Shown here: positions 1 through 8,215 of the stretch, in pieces | How positions within the stretch are numbered: the first letter of the stretch is position 1 | Layout of the letters: each line of letters starts with the position of its first letter | NCBI GenBank assembly: GCA_947474005.1 | Contig: CANJHI010000016.1 | Span: 1 to 52,900 of the forward strand | Origin: Alphaproteobacteria bacterium | Lineage (GTDB): Bacteria; Pseudomonadota; Alphaproteobacteria; Reyranellales; Reyranellaceae | Reading direction: 5' to 3' | Length of the DNA stretch: 52,900 nt | Translations under genes and position numbers: made by a program | Notes under the pieces: model-generated | Database searches by the model: none | Seen by the model: the letters and a program-made list of their open reading frames with translations, nothing else | Told to the model about the DNA's origin: nothing

Positions 1-148
1 GCGGCTTGCCGCTGTTGGAGCTGTTCAGGCCGAGCCGCCGCTCGAGTTCCGCAACCCGAGCCATAAGCGCTGCGATTTGCGCCGCCTGCGCCTGGATCAG
101 CGCGATCAGTTCTTCACGGGACAGAACATCTTGCGATCCAGCGACCAT
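1..148 (-). CDS. IS66 family transposase, N-terminal fragment (runs off the window)
   Basis: From an ATG at 148 the minus strand reads MVAGSQDVLSREELIALIQ and continues into a heptad-like segment (AQIAALMARVAELERRL) and then GLNSSNSGKP. A leucine-zipper-like coiled coil followed by the LGLNSSNSSKPPS-type motif is the hallmark of the IS66 transposase (TnpC) N-terminus. The zipper mediates multimerisation and the downstream DDE domain, not visible here, would perform strand transfer. About 49 residues are present and the frame is open to the window edge, so whether the gene is intact cannot be decided. Confidence 0.8.
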   Translation of the reverse strand, partial: MVAGSQDVLSREELIALIQAQAAQIAALMARVAELERRLGLNSSNSGKP

Positions 149-245
149 CCGATTCTTGAATCGCAAAGCGATTCCCGCGTCCAGGAAAATCTGCGCTAAA
201 AATCAAGGTGGCGGGAAACAACCTGGGCAGTTACGGTTATTTTAC
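1..245 (-). mobile_element. IS66-family insertion sequence, 5' (transposase-start) end only
   Basis: The first 148 bases encode, on the minus strand, the start of an IS66-type transposase. The following ~97 bases are non-coding and end in a sequence that reads on the minus strand GTAAAATAACCGTAACTGCC. IS66 elements usually begin with GTAA, so the element boundary is put near 245. No tnpA or tnpB lies between this end and the transposase, which fits the single-ORF IS66 subgroup. The rest of the element lies outside the window, so target duplication and the second inverted repeat cannot be checked. The exact boundary is inferred. Confidence 0.6.
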
Positions 246-1632
246 AAAGCAAAAACCGTCCATTCGCGCTCGCGCCACCGTCGCCGGCCGTTGCCCGGCT
301 GTTCCGACACGCCAGAGCATTCGCACCGCCTGGCTCGTCGCGCTTTGTGGGGCAGCGCTCCTCGCCGGCAGCGGAAATGCAACGGCGCAAAGCCCGTCAC
401 CCCCTGCCGACGCGCCTGCCCCCAAACAGAGAGTGGCGGCGGTCAGCGGCAATCCGGCAGCCTCGGACTCTGCCGTGGGCGGGACCGGCTGGCTTGGCCG
501 CACGCTCGGCCTGCGCGACGAATGGGGTGTGAAGGTGGGCGGCGTCTGGCTCGCCGACACCAACGTCGTGGTGGCGGGCGGGGTGCAACCCGGCGGGTGG
601 ACCAACAACCAGGCGCTGATCCTCGGCCTCGGCATCGATGCCGAAAAGCTCGTCGACTGGCGCGGCGCATCGTTCGGCTTCCAGTTCCTGCAGTTCAATG
701 GCGGCGAAACCAATGAACAGGCGGGCAGCATCCCCGGTTACAACGGTATCGTAGGCCACCTGCCCTTGAACCGGACCGAGTTCCTCGAGGCCTGGTACCT
801 GCAGGAGATGAAGAAGGACGTCCTGAGGATGCGGATCGGCCGCACCCTGCCGACCAACGACTTCGGCAACGTCCTGCGCCCGGTCACCCTCGCCGACGAC
901 AGCCAGAACATCCCGTCCGTGAGCGGACTGCTCTGGTCGCCGATCTTCGTCAACGCCTCGATGATCGGCGCGATGATGGGCTACTACAACCCGGCCAACG
1001 GCGTGACCGTGAATTTCACGCCGACCAGTTCCTTCTACGTCAATCTCGGGGCCTATGACGGCAATCGGGCGCGCGGCATCCAGACCGGCCTGCACCCGCC
1101 CATGTTCAACGGCTACTGGTTCAACATCGGCGAGATCGGTGTCAATTGGCTGCTGGGCGAAGGCGATCACCCGGGGCAGTTCGCCGTCGGGATGTGGCGG
1201 CAGACCGGCGTCCTCTCGTTTAAGGGAATCACGGAAAACGGCACCGGCGGCTTCTACCTGTTCGGCTCGCAACGCGTGGCATACGGCGTGAACTCCAGCG
1301 TTCCCAAGTCGTCGGTTTCCGTCTTCTATCAGGTCGGCGCAAACGCCTCCCAGACGCTGCCGATCAGCCAATACTACAGCGCTGGCATCACCGGCTTCGG
1401 CCTGATCGGAAGCCGTGAGTGGGATTCGATAGGCTTTGGCGTGGGGCTGTCGCGAATGAACCAGAACCTCTTCACCCAGCCCAGCGAGCTGATGTTTCAG
1501 ATCTACTACCAAGCCCACCTGTTCGCGACGACGTTCCTGCAACCGACTGTGACTTACATCCCGACACCGGGCATCTCGGCCACAACGCCCGGGGCCTTGA
1601 CGACGACTCTCAGACTCACCGTCCTGTTCTGA
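208..1632 (+). CDS. OprB-family carbohydrate-selective porin; start probably altered by the IS66 end
   Basis: The product (474 residues from the GTG at 208) resembles carbohydrate-selective porins of the OprB family, outer-membrane beta-barrels for diffusion of sugars and other small solutes. A hydrophobic segment around residues 41-60 ending in NATAQ looks like a signal peptide. Gly/aromatic-rich amphipathic strands follow (WLGRTLGLRDEWGVKVGG, the GRTLPTNDFG region), and the C-terminus is a beta strand ending in phenylalanine (TLRLTVLF), as expected of an outer-membrane protein. The only standard in-frame start before the signal sequence is the GTG at 208, which lies within the presumed IS66 terminus. 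No ATG, GTG or TTG exists in frame between the IS boundary and the signal peptide. The native start was probably lost to the insertion, and the gene is either expressed as a chimera or is a 5'-truncated pseudogene. The barrel region is intact. Confidence 0.75.
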   Translation: MAGNNLGSYGYFTKQKPSIRARATVAGRCPAVPTRQSIRTAWLVALCGAALLAGSGNATAQSPSPPADAPAPKQRVAAVSGNPAASDSAVGGTGWLGRTLGLRDEWGVKVGGVWLADTNVVVAGGVQPGGWTNNQALILGLGIDAEKLVDWRGASFGFQFLQFNGGETNEQAGSIPGYNGIVGHLPLNRTEFLEAWYLQEMKKDVLRMRIGRTLPTNDFGNVLRPVTLADDSQNIPSVSGLLWSPIFVNASMIGAMMGYYNPANGVTVNFTPTSSFYVNLGAYDGNRARGIQTGLHPPMFNGYWFNIGEIGVNWLLGEGDHPGQFAVGMWRQTGVLSFKGITENGTGGFYLFGSQRVAYGVNSSVPKSSVSVFYQVGANASQTLPISQYYSAGITGFGLIGSREWDSIGFGVGLSRMNQNLFTQPSELMFQIYYQAHLFATTFLQPTVTYIPTPGISATTPGALTTTLRLTVLF

Positions 1633-1692
1633 GCGATAGGCAATGACAACCACAACGACATCGATAGGCTAAAAGGGGGCAATTGGGAGAAC

Positions 1693-2799
1693 ATGATGCA
1701 CAAGACTCTCTTGCGACTGACCGCGGCCATGCTCGCGGCAGGTCTGACGACCGGCTCTGCCTTGGCACAAGGCACGACCGGTCTGCCGGAATATCTGGCC
1801 AACATCTCCGGCACGACGGCACCTTCGGCGGCCGACCTCGCGACCCGCGACGTGCTGCAGCTCAACACGTCGATGTTCGCGCTCTATGACAGCGCCGCCC
1901 GGACGTTCCGGCGCAACATCATGGCCAAACACCCGATCATCCTGGCGCTGTTCTCCGGCGCCGGCGGCCGAATGATCCTCTACAAGCCGGGCCAGCCGCC
2001 ACTCGAGGCGCCTTCGGTGCCGATGGTCTATCAGGTCATGAAGTCAACCGGCCACAGCGTCATGGCGATCTCGCAGGTGGTGGTGCCCTATATCGGCAAC
2101 GCCGCCGACAAGAGCTGGATCGCGCCGATGCTCGCCTACCGTAGCCAGATGAAGTCGGCCCTCGACGGCGTCGACGCCCTGCCGATCCAGGCCGACTGGA
2201 AGCCGGCACTGAAGACCATCCTCGGCAACAACGTCGCCTACATGGACGACTGCATGGCCAAGGGCGTGATCAACCTCGCCGACCTGCAGGCCTTCGCCAA
2301 GAAGCAGGCGCCCGATGTGAAGCTCATCATCAACTGGGCGGCCTCGACGCAGGTCAAGCACTGGATGGAGGTGCTCGACGGCTGGAAGGCGAATCTCGGC
2401 CCGGATTTCGACAAGACCTATGCCGCGGCCAACACGATCTACGTGGCCCGCCAGAACAACGTGCTATTCAGCACGCTGGCCCAGTACTTCGGCCCCGAGG
2501 CGATCAACGAACGGCTGATGCTGATCGAGACGATCTCCTTCACCACGACGCCCGAGGACATGCTGACCTCGCTGACGCGCATCATCGCCGACCGCACCGT
2601 GGGCGAGCTGTTCTTCGGCAACTACAAGCTGATGGACTTCGAGTTGATGGGCGGCGACGCGCGCAAGACCATCATCTCGGAGATGCAGAAGCGCGGCAAG
2701 CAGGCCTTCCTGCCGCCCGCCGTGCCCTTCGGTTCCAAGCAGTGGCCCGCCCTCATTACCCCGGGGCCCGGCGCAACCTCGCTCGACGACCTCAAGTAA
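1693..2799 (+). CDS. secreted protein of unknown function
   Basis: 368 residues. The N-terminus (MMHKTLLRLTAAMLAAGLTT, then GSALAQ) is a clear Sec signal peptide with a cleavage site after Ala-Leu-Ala, so the protein is probably periplasmic. The mature part is mixed alpha-helical, with no cofactor motif, metal-binding cluster or membrane segment, and I do not recognise the family. A good ribosome site (GGGAG, 4 nt before the first of two adjacent ATGs) supports the start. It lies 60 bp after the porin and 79 bp before the FAD subunit gene on the same strand. This suggests a role in handling or binding the substrate of the molybdenum hydroxylase encoded downstream, but that is inference from position only. 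Confidence 0.8.
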   Translation: MMHKTLLRLTAAMLAAGLTTGSALAQGTTGLPEYLANISGTTAPSAADLATRDVLQLNTSMFALYDSAARTFRRNIMAKHPIILALFSGAGGRMILYKPGQPPLEAPSVPMVYQVMKSTGHSVMAISQVVVPYIGNAADKSWIAPMLAYRSQMKSALDGVDALPIQADWKPALKTILGNNVAYMDDCMAKGVINLADLQAFAKKQAPDVKLIINWAASTQVKHWMEVLDGWKANLGPDFDKTYAAANTIYVARQNNVLFSTLAQYFGPEAINERLMLIETISFTTTPEDMLTSLTRIIADRTVGELFFGNYKLMDFELMGGDARKTIISEMQKRGKQAFLPPAVPFGSKQWPALITPGPGATSLDDLK

Positions 2800-2825
2800 G
2801 GATTACCTTTAGCCTCACCTGACGG

Positions 2826-2846
2826 GGCGGGCTATTGGGGCCCGCC
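2826..2846 (+). other. GC-rich hairpin between the secreted-protein gene and the FAD-subunit gene
   Basis: GGCGGGC and GCCCGCC form a perfect 7-bp stem around a 7-nt loop, 27 nt after the preceding stop codon. No U tract follows, so it is not a convincing intrinsic terminator. It could stabilise the upstream mRNA or cause partial polarity. Confidence 0.4.
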
Positions 2847-2878
2847 TCGGAATCGAATGACAACACACGAGGGATGGC

Positions 2879-3691
2879 ATGAATCTCAATACGATTGCCG
2901 AAGTAAAGCGGCCCCGGTCGTTCGAGGAGATCGAATGGCGCGACGGCCATGCCTTTCTGGGTGGCGGCACCTGGCTGTTTTCCGAACCGCAGGTCGCCAC
3001 CGACACGCTGGTCGATCTCGAGCGGCTCGGCTGGCCGGCGCTGACTGCGACACCTGCCGGGCTGGAGATCGCCGCGACCTGCAAGATCGTCGAGTTGCAC
3101 GACTTCAAGGGCCCGCCGGAATGGCGCGCCGTCCCCTTGTTCGACAAATGCATCGATGCGTTCCTGATGTCCTTCAAGATCTGGAACGCTGCGACCGTCG
3201 CCGGCAATGTCTGCATGTCGCTGCCGGCCGGTGCCATGATCTCGCTGACCGCGGCGCTCGAAGGCGTCTGCACCCTGTGGCCGCAGGACGGCAAGCCGCG
3301 CCAGGTCCCGGTCGTCGACTTCGTCACCGGCGTCCACACCAACGTGCTGCAGAAAGGCGAGCTGCTGCGCTCGATCCTCCTGCCTGCGAAGGCCCTGTCC
3401 AAGCGCTTTGCCATGCGCCAGATGTCGCTCACCCGCCATGGCCGCTCGGCGGCGCTGATCATCGCGACGGTCGGAGACGGGGATGAGGACTTCCTGCTGA
3501 CGATCAGCGCGTCGACGCCGCGGCCGGTGCATCTGCGGTTCAAGAAGACCCCGTTGGCCGCCGAGATGTGCCAGGCGATCGACGAACGCCTGCCACCGGA
3601 TGCCTGGTTCCAGGACGTCCATGGCTCGGCACCCTACAAGCGCCACGTCACCCATTACCTGGCCGAACAGATTCGCGCGGAGCTGTCATGA
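2879..3691 (+). CDS. FAD-binding subunit of a xanthine-oxidase-family molybdenum hydroxylase (CoxM/CutM-like)
   Basis: 270 residues, the usual length for the medium subunit (about 270-290). The N-terminal GGGTWLFSE (about residues 27-35) corresponds to the AGGTxLxP-type FAD pyrophosphate loop. TVAGNVCMSLPAGAMIS (about 105-121) corresponds to the TIGGNI..P..D flavin-binding loop. In this family the subunit passes electrons from the 2Fe-2S clusters to the final acceptor. GAGGG precedes the ATG by 6 nt. The stop codon overlaps the ATG of the next gene (ATGA, 3688-3691), indicating translational coupling with the Fe-S/Mo subunit. The acidic residue after the second FAD loop found in many homologues is replaced here (LPAGAM), so binding strength is uncertain. 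Confidence 0.85.
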   Translation: MNLNTIAEVKRPRSFEEIEWRDGHAFLGGGTWLFSEPQVATDTLVDLERLGWPALTATPAGLEIAATCKIVELHDFKGPPEWRAVPLFDKCIDAFLMSFKIWNAATVAGNVCMSLPAGAMISLTAALEGVCTLWPQDGKPRQVPVVDFVTGVHTNVLQKGELLRSILLPAKALSKRFAMRQMSLTRHGRSAALIIATVGDGDEDFLLTISASTPRPVHLRFKKTPLAAEMCQAIDERLPPDAWFQDVHGSAPYKRHVTHYLAEQIRAELS

Positions 3692-6402
3692 GCAACTATG
3701 AGGTCAACGGTTGTCTCTATTCCGCCGAGCCGCGGCCCGGCCAGTGCCTGCGCACCTTCCTGCGCGACCTCGATGTGTTCGGCGTCAAGAAGGGCTGCGA
3801 CGCCGGCGACTGTGGCGCCTGCACGGTGTGGCTGGACGGCAAGCCGTTCCATTCCTGCCTGGTGCCGGCCTTCCGTGGCGAAGGTCGCAAGATTACCACC
3901 ATCGAGGGCCTCGCCAAGGACGGCGAGATGCATCCCATCCAGAAGGCCTTCCATGATGCCCAGGCCTTCCAGTGTGGTTACTGCGCCGCCGGCATGATCA
4001 TGACCACGGCCTCGGCGGCGTTCGACGAGGCGCACAAGGCCGACCTGCCGCACGCGCTGAAGGGCAATCTCTGCCGTTGCACCGGCTATCGCTCGATCGT
4101 CGATGCGCTGCACGGCAAGATCAACATCGAGGAGGACGTGGCCGGCAAGGCCTGCGGCGCCAGCCTGCCCAATCCCTTCACCGACGCCATCCTGACGGGC
4201 AAGGCGCGCTACACGATGGACATCGCGATCGAGGGATTGCTGCACCTCAAGGTTCTGCGCTCGCCGCATGCCCATGCGCGCCTCACGCGCATCGACCGGA
4301 CCAAGGCCTCCGTCGTGCCGGGCGTCATCGCCATCTACACCTGGGAAGACGTGCCACGCCGGCTCTACAGCACCGCGCTGCACGAGGACCATCTCGTCGA
4401 TCCCGACGATACCTACATGCTGGACAACGTCGCCCGATTCGTCGGCCAGCGCATCGCCATGGTGATCGGCGAGACCGAAGCTGCGGCCGAAGCCGGAGTG
4501 CGCGCCCTGCATGTCGAGTACGAGATTCTGCCGACGGTGTTCGACCCGGTAGCAGCCATGGAGCCCGGGGCGCCGCGGCTGCACGACAAGGGCGAGGTCG
4601 CGACCCAGAACGGCAACATCTTCTGCACCCTGCAGGGCGAGATCGGCGACGTGGCCAAGGGCTTCAAGGAAGCCGATGCCGTCCATGAAAAGACCTATTC
4701 GACATCGCGGGTGCAGCACGTGCATCTGGAGACCCATGGCTCGATCGCCTGGAAGGGAGAGGACGGCCGCTGGCATGTGCGCACCAGTTCGCAGGGCCCC
4801 TTCCCCGTCCGCGCGAAGCTCGCCTACCTGATGGGCGTGCCGGCCCGCGAGATCCACGTTTTCACCGAGCGGGTCGGCGGCGGCTTCGGCGGCAAGCAGG
4901 AGATGGTGTCGGAAGACCTGCCCCTGTTCGCCACGATGAAGCTCGATGGCCGTCCCGTGAAATGGGAATGGACCCGCGAAGACGAATTCATCGGCGCCAC
5001 GACGCGGCACCAGATGACGACCAAGGTCAGGGTCGGCGCCAAGAAGGACGGCACGCTGACCGCGCTCGACGTCCAGGTCGTGTCGAACACCGGCGCCTAC
5101 GGCAATCACGCCAGCGAGACCCTCGCCGCCGCGATGGCAAGCCCATTCGCGGCCTATCGCTGCGAGAACAAGAAGGGTGTCGGCCACGTCGTCTACACCA
5201 ACATGATCCCGGGCGGCGGCTTCAGGGGCTACGGCGCCTCGCAGACCACCTTTGCGATGGAATGCGCCATCGACGAACTGGCACGCCTCCTGGGCATCGA
5301 CCCGTTCGAGATCCGGCGCAAGAACGTCGTCAGGCCGGGTGACAATGTCGAATCGATCTGGAAAGAGCCCAGCGACGCGAGCTTCGGCAGCCACGGCATC
5401 GATCAGTGCCTCGACATCGTCGAAAGCGAGCTGAAGAAAGGCAATGGCGTCGCCAAGCCCGCCGGAGAGGAATGGGCCGAGGGAACGGGCGTGGCGCTCG
5501 CCATGCTGGAATGCGGCCCGCCGACCGAGCACCGCTCAGGCGCCGAGATGCAGCTCCTGCCCGACGGCACCTATCACCTCGCCTGCGGCTCGTCCGAGAT
5601 GGGCAACGGCATCACCACGGCACATAAGCAGATTGCCGCTTCCATCGTGGGTGTCCGGGCCCGCGACGTCGGCATCATCAATGCCGACACCGACCGCACG
5701 CCCTACGACACCGGCACCTTCGCCAGCACCGGCACGGTGGTGGCGGGCAAGGCCGTCCACATCACCGCCGAGGCGATGCGCGACGACATCCTTGCCTTCG
5801 CCGCGCGTCATACCGACGTCGAGCCCGGCAAGTGCCGCCTCGATAACGACGCGGTCGTCTGTGGCAACAAGCGGATCCTGCTGACCGAGCTCCATGCCGC
5901 CGGCGCCAAGGTCAATCATCGCTTCACAGTCAGCCGCAGGGCCTATCTGTCGCCGCGCACGATCGCCTTCAACGTGCAGGGCGTGCGTCTGGCGGTCCAT
6001 CGCATCACCGGTGAGATTCGCGTGCTGCACAGCGTGCATGCCGCCGACATCGGCCGGCCGATCAATCCCATGCAATGCCGCGGCCAGCTCGATGGCGCCG
6101 TCGCCATGGGCTATGGCTGGGCGCTGATCGAGAATGTGGTCCATGACGAGGGCCACATGGTGAATCCGCAGTTGCGCAACTGCCGCATACCGACTTTCGC
6201 CGACACACCGCATACCGACATCTTCTTTGCCGACACGATCGACACGATCGGACCGCTCGGTGCCAAGTCCCAGGGCGAATGCGGCATCAATCCCGTGGCG
6301 CCGGCGGTTTCCAACGCGCTGGCCGCGGCGACGGGCGTACGCTTTGCCCACCTGCCCTTCACCCCGGACCGGCTCTATTCCAAGCTGGCGGCGAAGCCAT
6401 GA
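3688..6402 (+). CDS. fused 2Fe-2S and molybdopterin-binding subunit of a xanthine-oxidase-family hydroxylase
   Basis: 904 residues, close to the roughly 907 of the single-chain aldehyde oxidoreductase Mop. Residues 1-80 form a ferredoxin-like domain with Cys37, Cys42, Cys45 and Cys57. Residues 81-150 form the helical 2Fe-2S domain with Cys96, Cys99, Cys129 and Cys131 (CGYC and CRC motifs). The molybdopterin cytosine dinucleotide region follows with GGGFGGKQE at 397-405 and GGGFRGYGASQ at about 509-519. QGECGINP near the C-terminus supplies the expected catalytic Glu (about 864). The enzyme should hydroxylate an aldehyde or N-heterocycle with water as oxygen source. The start is the ATG at 3688 overlapping the FAD gene stop; an upstream in-frame start at 3568 lies inside that gene and lacks homology. 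The substrate is not deducible. Confidence 0.92.
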   Translation: MSNYEVNGCLYSAEPRPGQCLRTFLRDLDVFGVKKGCDAGDCGACTVWLDGKPFHSCLVPAFRGEGRKITTIEGLAKDGEMHPIQKAFHDAQAFQCGYCAAGMIMTTASAAFDEAHKADLPHALKGNLCRCTGYRSIVDALHGKINIEEDVAGKACGASLPNPFTDAILTGKARYTMDIAIEGLLHLKVLRSPHAHARLTRIDRTKASVVPGVIAIYTWEDVPRRLYSTALHEDHLVDPDDTYMLDNVARFVGQRIAMVIGETEAAAEAGVRALHVEYEILPTVFDPVAAMEPGAPRLHDKGEVATQNGNIFCTLQGEIGDVAKGFKEADAVHEKTYSTSRVQHVHLETHGSIAWKGEDGRWHVRTSSQGPFPVRAKLAYLMGVPAREIHVFTERVGGGFGGKQEMVSEDLPLFATMKLDGRPVKWEWTREDEFIGATTRHQMTTKVRVGAKKDGTLTALDVQVVSNTGAYGNHASETLAAAMASPFAAYRCENKKGVGHVVYTNMIPGGGFRGYGASQTTFAMECAIDELARLLGIDPFEIRRKNVVRPGDNVESIWKEPSDASFGSHGIDQCLDIVESELKKGNGVAKPAGEEWAEGTGVALAMLECGPPTEHRSGAEMQLLPDGTYHLACGSSEMGNGITTAHKQIAASIVGVRARDVGIINADTDRTPYDTGTFASTGTVVAGKAVHITAEAMRDDILAFAARHTDVEPGKCRLDNDAVVCGNKRILLTELHAAGAKVNHRFTVSRRAYLSPRTIAFNVQGVRLAVHRITGEIRVLHSVHAADIGRPINPMQCRGQLDGAVAMGYGWALIENVVHDEGHMVNPQLRNCRIPTFADTPHTDIFFADTIDTIGPLGAKSQGECGINPVAPAVSNALAAATGVRFAHLPFTPDRLYSKLAAKP

Positions 6403-7340
6403 GCGTCAGCATCGTGACGCAGACCTGCGTGCGGCCGGAACGGGCCGGTGACTTCGCACGCTGGCAGGGCGAGACCAGCACCTTCATCTCCAACTTTCCG
6501 GGCTTCCTCGAACAGCGACTCATGCCGCCCAAGCCGCCGTTGCAGGTCGACTGGGTGATCCTGCAGCGCTTCGCCAACCTCGAGGCCGCACGCGCCTGGC
6601 TGGCCTCGTCCGAGCGCCAGACGCGCATCGAGGGTGCCGCCCCGATGCTGGTCGGCCGCGACGACGTGCATATCGTCCAGGACGAGACTGAAGGCATCAA
6701 GCCCTCGCCGGCGTCGGTGGTGATCAGCACGCGGGTGCTGCCGGGAAAGGAAGCCGAGTACCGCGTCTGGGAGCGCAAGATCGCAGCCGCGCAGTCCAAG
6801 GCACCCGGCCTGCAGGGTTACCGCTTCGAACCGCCAGTGCCGGGTGTGCAGGAGGATTTCGTCGCCATCCTGCGCTTCGACAATGAAGCGAACCTGCAGG
6901 CCTGGCTGAATTCGCCGGTGCGCAAGAACCTCATCGAGGAGGCAACGCCCCTCACCGAGGAGTTCCACACCCGCATGGCACGTACGGGCTTCGACCAGTG
7001 GTTCCAGGACAGCGCCGGAGCGGGCGGCGCACCGCTGCCGGTGTGGAAGATGGATATGCTGGTCCTGCTGATGCTCTACCCGATCGTCTTCCTGTTCGGG
7101 ATTTTCGTGGGCACGCCGCTGTTCAGCAACGTGCTGGGCCTGTCTTTTGCCGTCTCGCTGTTCCTCGGGAACATCGTGAGCGTCGGACTGACGGGCTTTC
7201 TCGTGCCGTGGGTCGCCGGCCGCTTCGGATGGTGGCTGCAGCCCGCCCCCGGCGAGGAAGTCCGGAGCGGGATCCTGGGAGCCGCCATCATACTTGCCCT
7301 GTATGCCGCCATGGTATTCATCTTCTGGCGCCTGTTCTGA
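6399..7340 (+). CDS. tandem antibiotic-biosynthesis-monooxygenase (ABM) domain protein with C-terminal membrane segments
   Basis: 313 residues. Residues 1-90 and about 105-200 look like two ferredoxin-like ABM modules: each has a beta strand, a W/F-rich helix and a phrase such as FPGFLEQRLMPP or APGLQGYRFEPP. About three hydrophobic helices follow (around 222-245, 248-275 and 290-313), ending FIFWRLF. ABM domains include cofactorless monooxygenases acting on aromatics, but many are uncharacterised. Tethering the pair to the membrane places it near the inner face or the quinone pool. The ATG overlaps the hydroxylase stop (ATGA, 6399-6402), so expression is coupled. Its role could be a second oxidation of the hydroxylase product or electron delivery; this is inference. 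Confidence 0.75.
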   Translation: MSVSIVTQTCVRPERAGDFARWQGETSTFISNFPGFLEQRLMPPKPPLQVDWVILQRFANLEAARAWLASSERQTRIEGAAPMLVGRDDVHIVQDETEGIKPSPASVVISTRVLPGKEAEYRVWERKIAAAQSKAPGLQGYRFEPPVPGVQEDFVAILRFDNEANLQAWLNSPVRKNLIEEATPLTEEFHTRMARTGFDQWFQDSAGAGGAPLPVWKMDMLVLLMLYPIVFLFGIFVGTPLFSNVLGLSFAVSLFLGNIVSVGLTGFLVPWVAGRFGWWLQPAPGEEVRSGILGAAIILALYAAMVFIFWRLF

Positions 7341-7381
7341 AGCCCCCGAATCTTGATATATTGGCGGCTCCGGAGGGACTC

Positions 7382-8215
7382 ATGACCAAGCGTCTCAGCA
7401 CCGAAGCGGTGGCCCAATACCGTCGCGACGGCTTCCACTTTCCCGTTCGCGTCCTGTCGGCTGTCGAGGCGCGCTCGTATCGCGACCGACTGGAAGCGGC
7501 CGAGCGCATGGCCGGCGGACCGCTGGCCGGCGACCGCCGCCACAAGGTCCATCTGCTCTACACCTGGGCCAACGAGCTGGCGCGCCATCCAGCGATCCTC
7601 GACGCGGTCGAGGACGTGATCGGACCCGACATCCTGTGCTGGAGCACCACCTTCTTCACCAAGGAGGCGCACTCGCCCTCGTTCGTGTCGTGGCATCAGG
7701 ACGCGACCTACTGGGGGCTCAGCACCGACGACGTGATCACCGCCTGGGTCGCCTTCGCCGATGCACCGGTCGAAAGCGGCGCCATGAAGTTCTGGCCGGG
7801 CAGCCATCTCAAGAACCAGCTCGAGCACCGCGACACCTTCGACCAGAACAATCTCCTGACCCGCGGCCAGGAGATCGCCGTCGACGTGCCGGACGGCGCC
7901 GGAGTCGACGTGACGCTCAAAGCCGGCGAAATGTCGCTGCACCATGTGCTGCTGGCACACGGCTCGGGTCCCAACACGACCGGCGATCGACGCATCGGCT
8001 ACGCCATCCGCTACATCCCGCCCCACGTCCGCCAGCTCAAGGTGCGCGACTCCGCCATGCTGGTGCGTGGCCGTGACAGCCACGGAAATTTCGATCCGGA
8101 ACCGGAGCCCAAGGCCGATCTCGATCCGGCCGCCCTCGCCGCCCATCGCGATGCCACCGAACGCTCGGTGAAGGCGCTTTATTCGGGCACCGACCGGACG
8201 CAGTTTCGTGCTTAG
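7382..8215 (+). CDS. phytanoyl-CoA dioxygenase (PhyH) family protein
   Basis: 277 residues with the Fe(II)/2-oxoglutarate oxygenase signature. WHQDATYWG gives the HxD pair (His105, Asp107), LAHGSGPN gives the distal His ligand (about His193), and GDRRIGYAIRY supplies the Arg expected to bind 2-oxoglutarate. Such enzymes hydroxylate aliphatic or amino-acid-like substrates while decarboxylating 2-oxoglutarate. The chosen ATG has a GGAGGG site 5 nt upstream; the longer upstream reading frame lies within the previous gene. The gene follows the ABM-domain gene by 41 bp and overlaps the next gene by 8 nt, so it belongs to the same transcript. Its substrate is unknown. Confidence 0.85.
   Translation: MTKRLSTEAVAQYRRDGFHFPVRVLSAVEARSYRDRLEAAERMAGGPLAGDRRHKVHLLYTWANELARHPAILDAVEDVIGPDILCWSTTFFTKEAHSPSFVSWHQDATYWGLSTDDVITAWVAFADAPVESGAMKFWPGSHLKNQLEHRDTFDQNNLLTRGQEIAVDVPDGAGVDVTLKAGEMSLHHVLLAHGSGPNTTGDRRIGYAIRYIPPHVRQLKVRDSAMLVRGRDSHGNFDPEPEPKADLDPAALAAHRDATERSVKALYSGTDRTQFRA

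Noticed and set aside
397..1653. 418-codon minus-strand ORF opposite the porin
   Set aside because: Composition is Arg/Ala/Asp-His-rich shadow of a GC-rich gene; no ribosome site or family motif, and the opposite frame has clear porin features.
3655..5532. 625-codon minus-strand ORF opposite the molybdenum hydroxylase
   Set aside because: Antisense to a gene with all catalytic motifs; its own sequence has no recognisable domain and is His/Gly/Arg-rich as expected of a shadow frame.
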